Below, one piece after another: positions 1-6,185 of a stretch of 23,072 bases of DNA (position 1 is the first letter of the stretch; every line of letters begins with the position of its first letter). Both the position numbers and the translations under genes were made by a program. A model generated the notes under the pieces. The model made no database searches and was not told the DNA's origin. It saw only the letters and a list, made by a program, of their open reading frames with translations. The DNA comes from a virus. Location: IMG/VR virus record IMGVR_UViG_3300045974_000189, positions 1 to 23,072 of that record; one strand, given 5' to 3'.

Positions 1-1129
1 CAGCCGCAGTTTCGGCCTCGGCTATAGCCTTTGTATTCGCCGCATCAGCCGCGCCCTTAGTGAATACAAACTGCTCGTTAAGGGCACCGGTAACCTTCTT
101 GAGACTGTCGAACACTAAGTTGAGGGTATGAGAGGCGGCTAGAGATGCGGCGGTCAGCATCCCCATCACGGCTGCGTCGGCGGCGAATCCTTCCCCCGGC
201 TTAGGCTTATTGGTCTTGGGATCAATATCCCCGGACAAGATACTGCTGATGGCATTCATCATGCCGGTTGCAGACTTGACGCTTGTTTCCGCCATGTCCT
301 TGAATAGCCCACCGGAAATCTGGCGCTTGAATTCAAAGATAGCGGTTTCCATCCGCCCTAGCTGGGCGTTTAATCCCTCAGAGGCGGCGGAAACGTCGCT
401 CTGCTGGAACGAGGCACGAATGGCCTCGCCCAGTACCGGAGCGTAGGTCTTCATGTCAAGTTTGCCAGCGAGCAGTAACTTGTTGAAGTCCTCCCCCCTG
501 GCCTGCACCGCCATCATAAAGTTTTCGTAGGCACCGGGGAGTGCCTGGCCTAACTGGATCTTCAATTCCTGGGTGCGGATAACACCCATCGACATCATCT
601 GCTCAAGGGCGTAGAAGACCGAATGAAGCCTAGCCCCCGACAGGTGGAATACAGTTGCCGCCTCTGAGGTGGCAAGGAACAGGTCGTGGGTATTCTTGAG
701 GGAAACCCCTGCCGCCTTGGCAGACACCATGAACGAACCGTAGCTGTTACCGGTTCGCTCTAAGCTCATACCTAATCGGTTAGCCGTGCTAGCTAAGAAC
801 TGGAATTCGTTAGCTGCACCGGCCGCGCTACCGGTAGCAGCAAGTAGAGAGAAGTGGATCTGCTGTACTGCGATCTGCGCCTGGACTAGCCCTACGGTGA
901 CAGCCTTGATGATTTCAAGCCCGACAAACGCCTTGCCGATGTCCTTAATAGATTCAAGAGAGGAGTTTAACTTCCCAAATTCCGAATCGAGGTTCGAGAT
1001 AGTCTCGATTGAGGAGAGCCCGCCGGTACCTACCGTATTAGTGAAATTACGGAAGGATTGCTCTGTATCCGTGAGGACAGCCTTGGCCTGACCGTTTTCT
1101 ACGACGATTTGAATCTTGATGTCAGCCAT
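1..1129 (-). CDS. tail tape measure protein, N-terminal part (3' end outside window)
   Basis: The reading frame starts at ATG 1129 with a GAGGG ribosome site and runs open for 376 residues to the window edge. The protein begins MADIKIQIVVENGQAK and is rich in Ala, Gly, Ser and helix. It has the character of the conserved N-terminal domain of siphophage tape measure proteins, including a segment around 'LGQALPGAYENFMMAVQARG' where regularity of this family is usual. These proteins fix tail length and are threaded through the tail tube. It follows directly after the G/GT chaperone pair, which is the canonical place for the tape measure gene. It has its own promoter at 1149-1176, built on a palindromic element, so it may be controlled separately from the genes before it. 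Total length is unknown because the gene leaves the window. Confidence 0.87.
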   Translation of the reverse strand, partial: MADIKIQIVVENGQAKAVLTDTEQSFRNFTNTVGTGGLSSIETISNLDSEFGKLNSSLESIKDIGKAFVGLEIIKAVTVGLVQAQIAVQQIHFSLLAATGSAAGAANEFQFLASTANRLGMSLERTGNSYGSFMVSAKAAGVSLKNTHDLFLATSEAATVFHLSGARLHSVFYALEQMMSMGVIRTQELKIQLGQALPGAYENFMMAVQARGEDFNKLLLAGKLDMKTYAPVLGEAIRASFQQSDVSAASEGLNAQLGRMETAIFEFKRQISGGLFKDMAETSVKSATGMMNAISSILSGDIDPKTNKPKPGEGFAADAAVMGMLTAASLAASHTLNLVFDSLKKVTGALNEQFVFTKGAADAANTKAIAEAETAA

Positions 1130-1148
1130 TGGTTACCCTCACAGGTAC

Positions 1149-1176
1149 ATCATACAGGAACGCCCGCCGTCTGCAA
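1149..1176 (-). promoter_or_regulatory. promoter for tape measure gene, -35 inside palindrome
   Basis: Minus strand: -35 TTGCAG (1176-1171), 16-base spacer, -10 TATGAT (1154-1149). The expected start is near 1142, 13 bases before the ATG. The -35 is the outer half of the palindrome at 1172-1185. Seen by eye only; no expression data. Confidence 0.6.
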
Positions 1177-1196
1177 TTGATTGCAAAGGGCGGGCG
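1161..1196 (-). repeat. GC-rich hairpin enclosing the palindrome
   Basis: CGCCCGCC (1161-1168) pairs with GGCGGGCG (1189-1196). The 14-bp palindrome at 1172-1185 lies between the arms and could extend the stem. It sits just after the GT stop codon. There is no U-tract after it on the minus strand, so it is not a classic terminator. It spans the -35 and spacer of the tape measure promoter. Confidence 0.6.
1172..1185. promoter_or_regulatory. 14-bp palindrome copy 1 (centre TG)
   Basis: TGCAATTGATTGCA between the GT and tape measure genes. It is a member of the dispersed family TGCAATYRATTGCA and overlaps the -35 of the tape measure promoter. It is likely a binding site for a dimeric protein. 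Confidence 0.75.
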
Positions 1197-1198
1197 TC

Positions 1199-1947
1199 TT
1201 ACCGGGACAACTCCTTGATGAACGATTTCAGATCCTTGGCCTCGGCATGGTAAGCGTACCGAGTAACCATTAACAGTGCCAAGTTGCGTTCCTTTTCAGC
1301 GACTACTACGGCCTCTAGGAAGAATTTGAACTGGCGGAACGTGTACTCTTTAATCTCTGATAGCGTGTGTCCGTTTGAAATCAGTTTTTGGACGGCGTAA
1401 CTCCAGCCGATAGGAGCCGCTGAAGTGCGCTTACGACGTTTGCCTGGGCCATCCCGAGCGCCATCGGGAGAACCCGGATGAAAAAATCCACGTTCACCAC
1501 GATCACCTTAGTAGCTACCCGGATGAACTCCTCAGGATACATCTCCTTGAGTTTCTCCGGGGTAGTACCAGATGCAATAGCCACGGCCGCAAACATCCCT
1601 TCCGGGTCAGCGGTCATAGCGGTGGTCATGTTGATCTCTGCGCTGGTGGTCAACTGCTCCTTGATGGCAGGGAGCAGTTTCGTTGCCACCTTTAGGAATT
1701 CAGCAATCGTACCCATACGCATTGGGCCGATAACTAGATCCCCGATACTGGTCTTGAGGGTTTCAATCTCGGGGCCGAAAATCTCCAGCCCGATTTCGGG
1801 GCGCTCAGGCTTCTTCGCCGCCTGCTCCGGTGGAACATAGTCGTCCGGTAAAAACATGGCCGCAACCTCTGCGGGGGTTGCATCTCTTCCCCCGACAGAA
1901 GGTTGCGGCGCGGATTCACCAGAGACTTCAGACCTAACTTCCTCCAT
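1199..1947 (-). CDS. tail assembly chaperone GT, -1 frameshift product
   Basis: This is the longer of two products, 249 residues. Translation starts at ATG 1947 and follows the G frame for 188 codons to C AAA AAC TGA. A -1 shift there continues through a 61-codon frame that is open to a TAA at 1199-1201. The added domain starts LISNGHTLSEIKEYT and includes FRQFKFFLEAVV and a basic end, KSFIKELSR. It is helix-rich and reads as real protein. Long-tailed phages commonly make G and GT from one gene by a rare -1 slip. Both bind the tape measure protein, and the T part recruits the tail tube protein. Its place between the tail tube and tape measure genes matches that role. The downstream frame has no start with a ribosome site of its own. 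Confidence 0.85.
1381..1947 (-). CDS. tail assembly chaperone G (unshifted product)
   Basis: A 188-residue product in the normal frame, ending TPSKN at TGA 1381. I chose ATG 1947 over GTG 1956 because AGGCGGTG lies six bases before the ATG but would overlap the GTG. The N-terminal 50 residues are acidic and Pro-rich and probably disordered. From about residue 55 (LEIFGPEIETLKTSIGDLVI) it is mostly helical. The family coats the tape measure protein before tube assembly. It has little sequence conservation between phages, so the call rests on position, size and the frameshift into the T frame. Confidence 0.8.
   Translation of the reverse strand: MEEVRSEVSGESAPQPSVGGRDATPAEVAAMFLPDDYVPPEQAAKKPERPEIGLEIFGPEIETLKTSIGDLVIGPMRMGTIAEFLKVATKLLPAIKEQLTTSAEINMTTAMTADPEGMFAAVAIASGTTPEKLKEMYPEEFIRVATKVIVVNVDFFIRVLPMALGMAQANVVSALQRLLSAGVTPSKN
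1384..1390 (-). other. -1 programmed frameshift slippery site
   Basis: Heptamer C AAA AAC in the G frame, directly followed by TGA. It matches the X XXY YYZ pattern in the last six bases, as in the phage A AAA AAC and G GGA AAG types. The adjacent stop codon should slow the ribosome. The -1 frame stays open for 61 more codons. Confidence 0.78.
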
Positions 1948-1979
1948 GACAGTCACCGCCTATGTTGTACTACGGGTTA

Positions 1980-2561
1980 TTACAGAACGATTACGCGGCC
2001 GAATCCACCGAGAACGGTGGCGTCGGAGCCAGCAACTAGCGACTGCGAGTAGATGGCCGAACCCTCAAGCTGCCACTTGGCGAAGTCGTCCTGAATGATG
2101 TCCAGGGTCTTGAGCGGGTCGAACATGACCTTGAAGAGATCCACGATCACGCGGGAGTTGCTGTTCGCGGTGTTCTTGCCGTCGAAGCGAACCGCCTTGT
2201 ACGTGGGAGCGCCAGTAAACATGAACACCGCCGGGGCCGCAGTCAGCGCGGGGGCCGCAACCTGGGTCGTAGGCTCAGACACCGTGGTAACGGTGCCGCC
2301 GTACAGAGCCAGGGTGAGGTTGGCGATGGACATATCCTCCAGTGTCATCGACACGGTGGCCTTGTTCTCCTTGATGAGTCGGCCGTCCGTGAGGCGGTTA
2401 CCCGAGGTGGACTCCTTGTGCTCCGCAACCGTGGTAGCCAGCGAGACCTTGAAGTCAGGCACGTTACCAACGGAAACGTACGACGCGAGAAGCGGGAGCT
2501 TAACCTCGTTACCAACGAGCGGAGCTACCGTGACGTTACCCTGCCCAGAAAAATAAGCCAT
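1980..2561 (-). CDS. major tail (tube) protein
   Basis: 193 residues, starting MAYFSGQGNV at ATG 2561 with AAGGAG upstream. It is rich in beta-type segments (VSMTLEDMSIANLTLALYGGTV, RVIVDLFKVMFDPLKTLDII, WQLEGSAIYS). The pattern 'F.G.G.v.....' at the N-terminus followed by alternating strands and a late 'LEGSA' strand is typical of phage tail tube proteins. These stack as hexameric rings around the tape measure. It lies immediately before the G/GT chaperones, the usual place. The start overlaps the stop of the small gene before it (TAATG), so the two are translationally coupled. The fold is inferred from sequence character and order, not from a match. Confidence 0.78.
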   Translation of the reverse strand: MAYFSGQGNVTVAPLVGNEVKLPLLASYVSVGNVPDFKVSLATTVAEHKESTSGNRLTDGRLIKENKATVSMTLEDMSIANLTLALYGGTVTTVSEPTTQVAAPALTAAPAVFMFTGAPTYKAVRFDGKNTANSNSRVIVDLFKVMFDPLKTLDIIQDDFAKWQLEGSAIYSQSLVAGSDATVLGGFGRVIVL

Positions 2562-2731
2562 TACTTGTTCTCCTTGTTATCAGCCTTGGAGGCTGGGATT
2601 AGAGCCACTATGCCACTATAAGCTAGCCACGTTGCTGTGTCTAGCTCAACTTCGACCACAGCCCCCGCCGGATGATACATCCTACCGTATTCGACGGGCA
2701 TGAGAGTCAGAACTTTCACAACAGGATCCAT
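2561..2731 (-). CDS. small conserved-type structural-module protein (56 aa)
   Basis: A 56-residue gene, MDPVVKVLTLMPVEYGRMYHPAG onward, with TAATG overlaps on both sides. It therefore fills exactly the space between two other tail genes. The text resembles the small phage proteins of the type 'kVkvl.p...dG..y.pGdvvev....a..li..Giv..i', which are common next to head-tail genes and whose function is unknown. The C-terminus is charged (KADNKENK), and the codons for its last residues carry the ribosome site of the tail tube gene. Presence of a real gene is well supported by both overlaps; function is not known. Confidence 0.7.
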   Translation of the reverse strand: MDPVVKVLTLMPVEYGRMYHPAGAVVEVELDTATWLAYSGIVALIPASKADNKENK

Positions 2732-3000
2732 TAGCCGACGTAGTACCCGACGATGATGGTCTTGCCGGTGGTGATGTACGTAAACTGCATCTGCCCAGCA
2801 GAAGTCACCTTAGGTAGCGAAGTGGCCGGAACTCCATCCGTGACGTTGAAGGCGAGCACGGGGGTATCCTTGACAGCCGCGCCAGCCACCGCGATGTTGG
2901 TGTTGGCGGCAGCCCCCGCCAGGGACGCGAACTTCATCCTCTTCTTGAGCACGCTGTTGTACTCAGCGAACCACCCCGGAACGTTTGAAAGACCAGCCAT
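2731..3000 (-). CDS. hypothetical protein in tail module (89 aa)
   Basis: 89 residues, MAGLSNVPGWFAEYNSVLKK at the start. AGGAG stands ten bases before the ATG. The N-terminal third is basic and helical. The rest is Ala/Thr/Val-rich and ends in beta-like text (QMQFTYITTGKTIIVGYYVG), suggesting a small jelly-roll or Ig-like piece. It is the first gene after the promoter at 3038-3066 and heads the unit leading to the tail tube gene. It could be a small decoration or minor tail protein. I do not recognise the family. Confidence 0.6.
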   Translation of the reverse strand: MAGLSNVPGWFAEYNSVLKKRMKFASLAGAAANTNIAVAGAAVKDTPVLAFNVTDGVPATSLPKVTSAGQMQFTYITTGKTIIVGYYVG

Positions 3001-3018
3001 GTCTATCTCTCCTGTTAA

Positions 3019-3033
3019 GGTTACCCCTGGTAA
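3019..3033 (-). repeat. small leader hairpin
   Basis: GTTACC and GGTAAC, six perfect pairs around a three-base loop. It would be near the 5' end of a transcript from the promoter at 3038-3066, just before the AGGAG of the 89-residue gene. It could stabilise the leader. Role inferred. Confidence 0.4.
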
Positions 3034-3037
3034 CGAC

Positions 3038-3066
3038 CATTCTAGCTGAATCTACAAGAACAGCAA
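3038..3066 (-). promoter_or_regulatory. candidate promoter for the tail tube unit
   Basis: Minus strand: TTGCTG (3066-3061), 17-base spacer, TAGAAT (3043-3038). It lies in the 76-base gap before the 89-residue gene. No palindrome overlaps it; the nearest copy is 386 bases upstream at 3452-3465. Confidence 0.45.
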
Positions 3067-3076
3067 GAGCGGGGGG

Positions 3077-3511
3077 CTAGGTTAGAACAACATTCAGCGA
3101 CCACCTCTGAACCCACTGAGTAATGTTGTCAATCTGGACGGGGGATAGCTCGGAATCAAGCATCCAACGCTTTCCGTTAGGACCGGGGGTAGCAAACATG
3201 ACCGCTCGAATAGAGTCTAGCAGATTGAGAGCCTTCATTTGGTAAGTCTGACCTACCTGCTTACCAAAGATACCTTCTACCTTGTAAGTGACTACGATAG
3301 CGATGTCGATCCATCCAGCAGCACCCCCCGGCACTTTATCGTTGGCGCGGATGCCCTCGTACACGACGCCCACCGCAGGGAAGGGGATCTTATCCGCAAG
3401 AGCGTCGATATCTTCGCGGGTTAGGACAGGAAATACCTTGTCGGTAATCTCTGCAATCGATTGCAGGGATGTCACGACAGATTCTACGGTCGTAGAGGCT
3501 GTGCGTACCAT
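3077..3511 (-). CDS. tail terminator protein (gpU-like position)
   Basis: 144 residues. The start at ATG 3511 overlaps the previous stop (TAATG), with AAGGAT upstream. The layout is N-terminal helix (ESVVTSLQSIAEI), then 'FPAVGVVYEG..', then a strand 'GWIDIAIVVTYKVEG', a helix with 'ALNLLDSIRAVMF' and a final 'WVQRWSLNVVLT' strand. This helix-strand pattern with a closing W-x-x-x-x-V strand suits tail terminators, which cap the tube and join it to the head. It lies between the tail completion protein and the tail tube unit, as expected. The codons for LQSIAE contain a perfect 14-bp palindrome. No catalytic motif is visible. Confidence 0.6.
   Translation of the reverse strand: MVRTASTTVESVVTSLQSIAEITDKVFPVLTREDIDALADKIPFPAVGVVYEGIRANDKVPGGAAGWIDIAIVVTYKVEGIFGKQVGQTYQMKALNLLDSIRAVMFATPGPNGKRWMLDSELSPVQIDNITQWVQRWSLNVVLT
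3452..3465. promoter_or_regulatory. 14-bp palindrome copy 2 (centre CG)
   Basis: TGCAATCGATTGCA, extended to 16 bp as C...G, inside the tail terminator gene about 46 bases after its start. A TATTTC 15 bases downstream on the minus strand is too weakly placed to call a promoter. Confidence 0.7.
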
Positions 3512-4020
3512 TATTTAATATCCTTCAGGGCTTCGATGATCTTCTTCGTGTATAACCTGCGGATGTAGTCCTTATCGCCCTCGTTAGCTCCCAGGTACGG
3601 GCGGGCGGGGATGCCCTCGCCGCTAGCCCCTGGAGCCTTATACCCGTAGTGGTGGACGCGGGCGTAAGGTACTACTGACTTGTCTCCGTAGATTTCCCAG
3701 GCGGAACGAGTCTCGGAGCCGGGGTCAACACGCACGGCAACCGAACTACGCAGGGCACCGGTTATGAACAGGAGCTTGTGCCGCGTGTCCTTGAAGCGGC
3801 CCTTGCGGTTCTCTTTCTTTAAGCGAGAACCCACCCAAGGTTTACCCTCGGGGGTAACCTCTCGCTTCATCCTATCTATGATCTGTGCAACCAGATGCCG
3901 AGCTACCTGCCGGGATTCGGGATCAAAACTTGAGTCCCTAGCCGATAATGCTGTCTGCGCCCGCCTAAACTTTCCGAATAGGGAGGGGCCAACGGTCGTG
4001 AATAAACTGACCTTAGGCAT
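3511..4020 (-). CDS. tail completion / virion morphogenesis protein (Phage_tail_S-like)
   Basis: 169 residues. It shows the order of conserved text seen in the phage virion morphogenesis family (Mu and P2 gpS-like tail completion): 'TPEGKPWVGSR', a basic stretch, 'LFITGALRSSV', 'YARVHHYGY' and 'IPARPYLG'. The last two are the best family markers. Such proteins join tails to filled heads or shape the neck. The start overlaps the stop of the connector gene before it (TAATG), and the tail terminator starts on its own stop. No oddities in length; family members are usually 150-180 residues. Confidence 0.8.
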   Translation of the reverse strand: MPKVSLFTTVGPSLFGKFRRAQTALSARDSSFDPESRQVARHLVAQIIDRMKREVTPEGKPWVGSRLKKENRKGRFKDTRHKLLFITGALRSSVAVRVDPGSETRSAWEIYGDKSVVPYARVHHYGYKAPGASGEGIPARPYLGANEGDKDYIRRLYTKKIIEALKDIK

Positions 4021-4616
4021 TAGAAGATCGGGTCGATAGCGAATCCGATGCCACGGGAGAGCGGCCCCATAACATCATTGGCGTGGGCCAGGATAGCCGC
4101 CCGCTTGTTGCTGTCGGTGATCTTGTTGTTGGACGAAGTGCTGTTCACCGAGAACTCTAGTACGACAGGCACATATGCAAGGATGGCCTCTTTAAGAGGG
4201 TCCGGGGCATCATCCTTGGTCTCGAACCCGGAGTCATACGCAACCGTGATGTAGTCAGTCTCGTAGTCTTCGGGGAGGTATACGACGCCCTTACCGGCAT
4301 CAATGACTGCCCCAGGTGCAACAGTATCACAGGCAGTAGCGGTATCCCCGTACTTCACTACTGGGACAGGGGACGCCCGCAGAAACCCGTTCTTAAGTCG
4401 CAGGCGGAAATACCCATCCATTACGATTCCGCAGGTTTTATTGCGGTCAACGTAGAAGGTGTCTACGTAAGAAGCCTTAACAAACTTCGTATCAAGTAGA
4501 GACTGCACCCGAAGGTGAGCGGCGGTGATAGCTGACCCTAACGTCGGTGCCCCCTCAGGCACCGAGTTAAGCCCCATCCTCGTTTCAACCTCGCCCGCCT
4601 CAACCAGCAGAATCAT
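4020..4616 (-). CDS. head-tail connector protein
   Basis: 198 residues, MILLVEAGEVETRMG at the start, with a GAGGTG ribosome site. It has the helical start typical of head-tail adaptors, including 'AITAAHLRVQSLLDTKF', which resembles the 'A...a...ie..l...' helix of gp6/Ad1 proteins. A strand-rich middle follows (FYVDRNKTCGIVMDGYFRLRL; GVVYLPEDYETDYITVAYDSGF), then a helical end. Proteins of this kind form the ring below the portal. Position after the capsid gene and before the tail completion gene supports this. The family is diverse, so this is a position-plus-pattern call. Confidence 0.65.
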   Translation of the reverse strand: MILLVEAGEVETRMGLNSVPEGAPTLGSAITAAHLRVQSLLDTKFVKASYVDTFYVDRNKTCGIVMDGYFRLRLKNGFLRASPVPVVKYGDTATACDTVAPGAVIDAGKGVVYLPEDYETDYITVAYDSGFETKDDAPDPLKEAILAYVPVVLEFSVNSTSSNNKITDSNKRAAILAHANDVMGPLSRGIGFAIDPIF

Positions 4617-4639
4617 AACCGCTCACCTCGGGAAAGAGG

Positions 4640-5008
4640 TTAAACCTCGGTGGTCGAGCCTTCCGGAGTAAGCTTGTCGAGGCCGAGTTCCGCCTCCTCC
4701 TCCTTGGTACCAATCTCCATGCCCTTGGGGGTCACGGCAGCGGTCGAACCAGCAACCGCACGGGCGCGGGGAACCGGGGTAGGCTTCACCTGCACTAGCT
4801 CGGTGGTGGGCTCTACGTACTTGCGGAAAGCGTTGATACCTTCAAGACGGTAGGAGAGGAACTCCTCCATCTGCTCCTTGCTCTCGCAATCGTAGACAAC
4901 GCCTTCCTCGTACACGACGCCCCGCCAAACGATGCGGGCGTAAGGGTGCAGTTCGATCTGGAAAGTGGGCGCTTCAGCGGCAGCCTTTGCGGCGGTCTTC
5001 ACGGCCAT
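4640..5008 (-). CDS. hypothetical protein after capsid (122 aa)
   Basis: 122 residues with AGGAG six bases before ATG 5008. There is an Ala/Lys-rich start, then a compact part (FQIELHPYARIVWRGVVYEEGVVYDCESKEQMEEFLSYRLEGI). A low-complexity Pro/Ala/Thr tail and an acidic end (KEEEAELGLDKLTPEG) follow. Small proteins in this slot are often connector or head-completion components. It is the first gene of the transcription unit that begins after the capsid terminator, with a promoter and palindrome in its leader. I do not recognise the family. Confidence 0.6.
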   Translation of the reverse strand: MAVKTAAKAAAEAPTFQIELHPYARIVWRGVVYEEGVVYDCESKEQMEEFLSYRLEGINAFRKYVEPTTELVQVKPTPVPRARAVAGSTAAVTPKGMEIGTKEEEAELGLDKLTPEGSTTEV

Positions 5009-5036
5009 TTGTAACTCCTAGTTCGGGTTTGCGTCC

Positions 5037-5050
5037 TGCAATTGATTGCA
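5037..5050. promoter_or_regulatory. 14-bp palindrome copy 3 (centre TG), operator-like
   Basis: TGCAATTGATTGCA in the gap before the 122-residue gene. It lies about +13 to +26 relative to the start predicted from the promoter at 5070-5099, a classic place for a repressor to block elongation. It is flanked by a direct repeat GCGTCCT. Confidence 0.72.
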
Positions 5051-5069
5051 GGGCGTCCTTACAGTAAGC

Positions 5070-5099
5070 ACTATAACAGCATCTATATTTGTTTTGCAA
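5070..5099 (-). promoter_or_regulatory. promoter of the connector/tail unit
   Basis: Minus strand: TTGCAA (5099-5094), 18-base spacer, TATAGT (5075-5070). It begins directly after the capsid terminator, so the next unit starts its own transcription here. The palindrome at 5037-5050 is just downstream. Confidence 0.6.
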
Positions 5100-5100
5100 A

Positions 5101-5136
5101 GAAGAAAGGCGACCTTTTTACGGGTCGCCTTTCTTC
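5101..5136 (-). terminator. Rho-independent terminator after capsid gene
   Basis: A perfect 14-bp stem (5101-5114 with 5123-5136) around an eight-base loop, 28 bases after the capsid stop. On the minus strand it is followed by TTT, a short U-tract. It should end or thin out capsid transcripts before the connector genes. Confidence 0.75.
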
Positions 5137-5163
5137 CATCAATCAGGTGTCAAACACCAGGGA

Positions 5164-6141
5164 CTAGCCGATGTTTGTGTACTTCACGACCGCCGTGGCT
5201 TCCTCGATGGCGACCGCCACACGGCAGGTCAGAACCACGATGAAGAGGCGGCTGCGGATGTCCTTGTCGTACTCGATCTGCACGTTCCGCTGGATCCCGA
5301 AGATGAGGTTATTCGGGTTGCAGTAGAGCCCGTTAGCGGCGGGCATCATCGCTGCGCCCTGCACCTTGGAGCCGAACACGTACAGGGGCATCGCGCCCTG
5401 AACGTGCTGGTCGCCCAGCGCCGTCTGACGGTTGCCGTAGGTGTCACGAAGCTCAGTCTCGTTGTCCACGGAAACGAAGTGGATCATCGAGGAGCGGTCG
5501 CGGAGGAAGCGGTCAGGCATCCCCTTGACGCCAGCCTTGATGACATCCTTCGAGAAGGTGGCCGCGCCAGCGTCAACAAGCACGCCCGCGTTGCCCGTAC
5601 CCGTGATCTGCTTGAGGTACCCGTCCATCAGGGCGAGGTACGCATCGGTGCCGGAAGCGGTGTCACCCTTGACGATAAGCTCCTCAAGGTCGAGCGCCGA
5701 ACGCTCTGCGAGCAGGTCAACCAGCGTACCCTGGAGGCCACCAGCGGGGGTGGTCGGGCCAGCGGCGACGTTGCCGCCCTCGATGTTGTCCTCAAGCACA
5801 TCGTAGGGGATCTGGATTTCCGCGATAACTTCCTTCGTGGTGAGCTGAACCTGGCTGATGTCAGGCTTAACTCGGCCAGTACCGGAGGTCGCGGTGGTGT
5901 ACGTGTTGAGCAGCGGGGTGCTGGAAACCGCAGCGCGGAGGATGCGGCTACCGAACCCGATCTTGTTGATGTTCATCGTCGGGGCGGTCATCGCCACCGT
6001 GCGGACGCTATTGATGATCGTCGGCGCGTCGATGATCTGCCGGATAAAACGGTTGGTCTGCTCGTTGTTGAGCTTACCACCGGACGAGAGATCGCCAAGA
6101 GCGATGTCGGCCTTCTGGATCAGTTCCTTGTTACCAGCCAT
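5164..6141 (-). CDS. major capsid protein, HK97 fold
   Basis: 325 residues, with AGGAG and nine more bases before ATG 6141. It is the right size for a main capsid protein without an N-terminal scaffold domain, since a separate scaffold-like gene precedes it. Text typical of the HK97 fold: an N-arm with 'FIRQIIDAPTIINSVRTVAM', a strand and long helix with 'LTTKEVIAEIQIPYDVLEDNIEGG..LVDLLAERSALDLEELIVKGD', and a P-domain plus A-domain with 'DRFLRDRSSMIHFVSVDNETELRDTYG'. Near the end come 'NLIFGIQRNVQIEYDKDIRSRLFIVVLTCRVAVAIEE' and 'AVVKYTNIG', the usual closing strands. It follows protease and scaffold and is followed by a strong terminator, which fits a highly expressed gene. Confidence 0.88.
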   Translation of the reverse strand: MAGNKELIQKADIALGDLSSGGKLNNEQTNRFIRQIIDAPTIINSVRTVAMTAPTMNINKIGFGSRILRAAVSSTPLLNTYTTATSGTGRVKPDISQVQLTTKEVIAEIQIPYDVLEDNIEGGNVAAGPTTPAGGLQGTLVDLLAERSALDLEELIVKGDTASGTDAYLALMDGYLKQITGTGNAGVLVDAGAATFSKDVIKAGVKGMPDRFLRDRSSMIHFVSVDNETELRDTYGNRQTALGDQHVQGAMPLYVFGSKVQGAAMMPAANGLYCNPNNLIFGIQRNVQIEYDKDIRSRLFIVVLTCRVAVAIEEATAVVKYTNIG

Positions 6142-6185
6142 GATTTATATCTCCTAAAAGAGTTGCTGTTGAGAGTTAGTTTACA

